64,000 bases of DNA, taken from contig CM030840.1 in assembly GCA_018105865.1 (NCBI GenBank), forward strand, positions 4,830,140 to 4,894,139. Direction: 5' to 3'. The stretch is from Metaphire vulgaris. Lineage: Eukaryota; Annelida; Clitellata; Crassiclitellata; Megascolecidae. Shown piece after piece: positions 59,909-64,000 of the stretch. The stretch's first letter is position 1. Each line of letters begins with the position of its first letter. A program made the translations under genes and the position numbers. Below the pieces are notes generated by a model. It searched no databases. It saw only the letters and a list, made by a program, of their open reading frames with translations, and was not told the DNA's origin.

Positions 59909-60700
59909 GGACGCAAGCATGCATTGAATTCTGTACGTACAAACGCATAAGAACATGCTTATACACACATACTTGCTTATATATTCACTGTATACATATA
60001 TATACTTTCTTATGTACATATACACTACATATATACATATACATAAATATACTTATATATGCGTATTATATATACTACACATACTGCATATACATATACG
60101 ACGTATACAAGCGTATATACATATATTTTATTGTAAAAGCGTGTGTATGGTCATTGTGCATATAATGTATTCTGGTGTTTGTGTGTGTTTGTGTGTTCGT
60201 GTGTTTGTGTGATAGTATCATTGATTGTTCAAAACTTTATGTCGTCTGAGGGTTCATTCCTCAACATCGAAGCAAAATAATCTCCTCGTTTTGTCGTAAA
60301 CACGTGATACGACGACGACGACGACTGTCGACCGAACAGACAACAAGAACACGGACACGTCGGAACAATAGCGTCGATCCGCTGTCGCTACGTCCAGTTG
60401 CTCCGCTGCTGGAGGGGAGCGCCGCCGAGAGAAGCCGGTGGGTGTAGGGGTGGGGTGAGGGGGTGGGACCCCGGAAGTGGATTTATTCTCCATTGGTCAA
60501 CTTCGCGACTTCGATACGAAGAATGGAGGAACGGGGTGGGGGCGTACATTTCAGGCTAATCGTGGATGGGGAGAGGAGGAGGCGGAGAAGGAGGAGGCTG
60601 AGGATGGAAGGAGGAGTGACTAGGGCGGTGGGGTTGGGGAAATGTACGTCGACCGGCGTTATATGCTAAATTGGGGCTTTGTGGGAATTTGAAGGCAAAT
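59909..60700. other. TA/CA-rich then GC-rich unassigned sequence
   Basis: Degenerate TATACATA repeats to about 60130, GTGTTTGTGTG at 60175-60210, then a CpG-rich stretch (60290-60660, ACGACGACGACG) that could be a promoter or CpG-rich exon. No gene is recognised. Confidence 0.4.
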
Positions 60701-60789
60701 CCTTCAAATGCCGAAATTGCGTGGTAATGGTGGATGCGATGACAGGAAAACGGCGATGTTGATACGGAGAGGAAGAGAGACGAAAAGGA

Positions 60790-60872
60790 AAGGATGGATG
60801 GACGGATGGATGAACGGATGGATGGATGGACGGATGGATGGATGGATGGACGGACGGATGAACGGATGGAGG
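60790..60872. repeat. GGAT/GGAC microsatellite
   Basis: About 80 bp of (ATGG)n with GACGG variants. Confidence 0.92.
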
Positions 60873-61072
60873 GATCGATGGAGTGCTTTGCCTGTTAAGG
60901 ATATACTGTAGCTGACGGTGACACTTCTAGGAGCGTGAAAGAAAGAAGCTAAGCTTGTTAAATGAGCTGCTATGGTAACCGAGTACAAATTGGATGGATC
61001 GAGACCCTATTCTCAGCAAAGCGTCATCTCTTATTTCGGTTTTTTTGCTACAGTTTTTTCTCTAAGAACTTC

Positions 61073-61385
<313 letters not shown>

Positions 61386-62214
61386 TACTACAATTTGTGC
61401 CACTGCTTTTAGAAAACTGCTTAACTGACTAGCTGCTTAAAGTCACGTACAGACAGCACACTCAACTATTTTGTCAGGAGTGAACGTAGAACCATCTTGC
61501 TCCCAGAAGACAATAGCGTTTGATTTCCGATTCTGTTGGTCGAAGGTTGGAATGCTGGATCAAGAGAGGCGGAGACGAGAGGAATAAGACCAGGATCTGT
61601 TGATGAAACCAAGGATCTCAGAGCCACTGGACTGAGTAAGCAGCTGATGTGTCCTCGTGTCCTGTTCTTCTTACATTCTAATCCTCCGACGTTGCCATGT
61701 TCTCGCTCTCGCATTTCCACTGAGATCGATGTGAAATGCATTTATTTCGTTTTATTAGCTTCGCTTTGAACTAATCCCAGGGGTCGTAATGGGGAAGGGT
61801 TGGGAGGGAGGACACGTGGACTTTTGACTGGGTCTCCGAAGACTGACCATATTCTCGATCTGGGTGGAATTAAGGAAGGGGTGAAGTGGAAGGCAGCCCT
61901 TTCCCGTCGTTGCCATGGAGCTCTTTCCATCTCCACCCTCCGCCAAATTGCCGCCAATTGACATTCAAGATTTCATTTTCTTATTGAGTATTAAGTGGCT
62001 GAGCATTAAACTAATATATGAATACAGAGAGTCACAATTTATTACTACTATTATTACACTGGTCTACATTTTTAAAAAAAATTTCTGCTGACCTAGGTAT
62101 TTTTGCTGATTTTACCCAATTGAGAGGTGCTGATTCCAGATATGAAGTCAAAAATTATGCAACACGTCAAATTTTTCGCAAATTAGGAATGCTTAATTAA
62201 AGGTGTTAAAGTCA
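61386..62214. other. Unassigned sequence
   Basis: No motif, splice pattern or repeat recognised. A few open stretches of 60-90 codons look random. Confidence 0.4.
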
Positions 62215-63445
62215 AACATATTAGGAAATTCTGAAGAACCGATAACACGTAATATTTTTATTCAGCCCAAAAATGAGTCTGTCTTCTAACCAAGAGAGCA
62301 ATAAGAGCAATAGCTAGTTGCTTAAATTTAAGTTTTGAGAAAGGAATCTTCTTTTTTGGATGCTCCGGTATAGTTATGGTCACAGTTGTCACGCTGTAAA
62401 CACCAGCAGTACTTAGTCTGCCATAATGTTCGAGTTCCATCTGCCTTGATATCTACGTTCCATGGTCTTGATGTCTTGATGGAAGCATTCTCCTTGTTCT
62501 TCACTCATAGCTCCAAGATTTGAAGTTCAGATAGCTATGAAAGAAATGCAACTTGACACTCATGTTTGCTCCCAGTCTTCGAAAAGCAATCTTCGAATTT
62601 TTAACTGAAAGGTCATAATTCTCGACTCTTAAGCTGCCAAGCAAGTCAGTAATCAGGTCGCAAAAGGCATCTTGTCTACAACTATAACATCCCATTGATT
62701 CAAAAAGTCCTTTGATGTTGATGCAGTATACAAACTCCTCCTCCATATGGAAATGTTTGAAAAGATTCATTCTCTCTGCCATGATACATAAGCGTGGTTC
62801 CTGGGGCCAACACTGAACAGATTCTTTTCCTTCAGTCTTGAACCCAGTAACTCTGCTGACGACTTCGGCAGATCTAGGTCTCATATTAGGTCATTAAACT
62901 CAGCTTGCTTGAATGTTTGGTGCATTCCAGCGTCAACTTCTAAGGCCACGAAATCTTCGCAATCGGTGTCTGTTGACTGACAAAATTCATCTTCGTAAGA
63001 AACTCCCAAAGTAGTGCAAATAGGTACAGGAACTTTGTCACAGTGAGCAACTGGTCTCAGAGCAGAGGGGAGATTTGGGTACTGGATGGAAGATTTTGCC
63101 TTTGTGGACATGCCTGAAATATTTACCAGACAGAAGTAGCAGTCATCAACATGCATGGTTTCGAGGCTCTCGCCACACCATTGGAACTCCAAAGTTAAGA
63201 CTTTTTCTCTGACCTTTAGTCACATTATGAACTGTCTGAGGCTTTCAACACATGTCCTGCACACTTTATGTGGTGCCCAAGGTTTTCCTGGTCACTCAAT
63301 TTAACTGCGAAATATGCATGCTAAGCTTTATGCACAAATTCAGACACCTATCTCCTTTGTTTAGGTGTTGTAAAGCAACCTCAGATGTAGCAAAATTTGT
63401 CAGGATCATTCCTGCACTGCTCACGAAGTGTTCGGGTGCTGGGTG
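62215..63445 (-). pseudogene. Decayed copy of an unnamed dispersed invertebrate protein family
   Basis: The minus strand from about 63400 reads PDKFCYI, stop, GCFTTPKQRR, stop, VSEFVHKA (63290-63390). It continues with HVDDCYFCLVNISGM (63110-63160), YPNLPSALRPVAHCDKVPVP, FNDLI, stop, DLDLPKSSAELLGSRLKEKN (62820-62890), FVYCINIKGLFESMG (62690-62730) and GECFHQDIKTMERRYQGRWN (62440-62505). These blocks occur in this order in long uncharacterised proteins found in many copies in arthropod and cnidarian genomes, probably transposon-borne. At least four in-frame stops and several shifts make this copy dead. The N-terminal C-x2-C pairs suggest zinc binding. Confidence 0.72.
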
Positions 63446-63859
63446 ACATATTCCACAGAAAGCTAGTTAGAATAGTTAAATTTACTGCGACTTGTAAGCC
63501 TCATGAACGACTGAATGCTGCCGTCGGTTTCACGCTGCTTATATAGGCCTATATCCATAAAATGCTGACGTCTGCAGTTTAAAACTGCCTATTAAACTGT
63601 TGTATTATTAAATAGTTATGCCCACTGCATATTAAGCATATCTTTTGCACATCCTTAACTTTTTGCATATTCAATATAGCTAAAGAATTATAATACATAA
63701 TGCTACATTATTACAGTAAACAGTAAATCAGTAAACAGCGTTTTGCGGAAAAACTGGACGTGATAGGAGAAAATGGGTGTGATTTTTGGATTCAGCACAC
63801 CAAAATACATAAAGATCACATGTTGTCTTCAAGTCAGCAAAATTGACGTAGACCAGTGT
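63446..63859. other. Unassigned AT-rich sequence
   Basis: Nothing recognised. Confidence 0.4.
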
Positions 63860-63888
63860 TATTATTATTATTACTATTATTTATTATG

Positions 63889-63926
<38 letters not shown>

Positions 63927-64000
63927 TGGCAATGATTATTTGTTATTATGATTGCCATAATAGTAGTTAGCAGTGGCAATAGTAGTAGTAGTGGTGGTGG
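63860..64000. repeat. ATT microsatellite and AGT run at the window edge
   Basis: (ATT)n at 63860-63924 and AGTAGTAGTGGTGG at the last bases, continuing beyond the window. Confidence 0.9.

Overview
This window is gene-poor, AT-rich animal nuclear DNA. Genes are split by long introns with GT/AG boundaries. Microsatellites are very dense, and many classes of decayed retroelements and short inverted-repeat DNA transposons are interleaved. The dispersed repeats and the protein types (Ly6/three-finger protein, synaptopodin-like protein, LINE families) suggest a marine invertebrate, perhaps an echinoderm or other deuterostome. That placement is a weak inference and cannot be settled from the sequence alone.

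Three host genes can be supported. (1) Minus strand 3427-4376: the long last exon of a synaptopodin-2-like actin/Z-disc protein, with two G-x-x-[ML]-F-x-x-R motifs. (2) Plus strand 13041-24887: a seven-exon gene for a 178-residue two-pass membrane protein that I do not recognise. Reading phase is kept across all six introns, and charge distribution fits a hairpin with both ends in the cytosol. (3) Plus strand 37601-54046: a three-exon gene for a 119-residue secreted Ly6/uPAR-type protein with ten cysteines, a TATA box upstream and a poly(A) signal downstream. Its 14.2-kb first intron is almost entirely transposon. A possible fourth gene contributes only its last codons at 1-108.

The rest is mobile DNA. 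LINE remnants lie at 0.5-0.8, 5.2-6.2, 7.1-8.3, 11.1-11.8, 16.8-18.5, 20.7-22.2, 28.1-28.4, 30.1-32.7, 47.1-47.3 and 58.5-59.7 kb. None is intact. tRNA-derived SINEs lie at 0.95, 24.3 and 53.0 kb, and the last shares its 3' tail with a LINE family also present here. More than 20 short elements have terminal inverted repeats and 8-bp target duplications, the hallmark of the hAT superfamily. They are often nested, most strikingly at 30.1-33.7 kb, where one decayed LINE reading frame has been hit four times. A second group of MITEs begins GGGGCTGTCCAT and has 3-bp duplications. A decayed copy of an unnamed but widely dispersed invertebrate protein family fills 62.2-63.4 kb on the minus strand.

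The most unusual signals are these. A roughly 20-bp word (TGACAAGCAAAAARGGTCAT) recurs inside elements with unrelated termini. A 2.2-kb element carries two inverted 43-bp minisatellite arrays. A group of elements has ends built from repeated self-complementary words. A 0.5-kb long inverted repeat lies at 40.5-41.0 kb.
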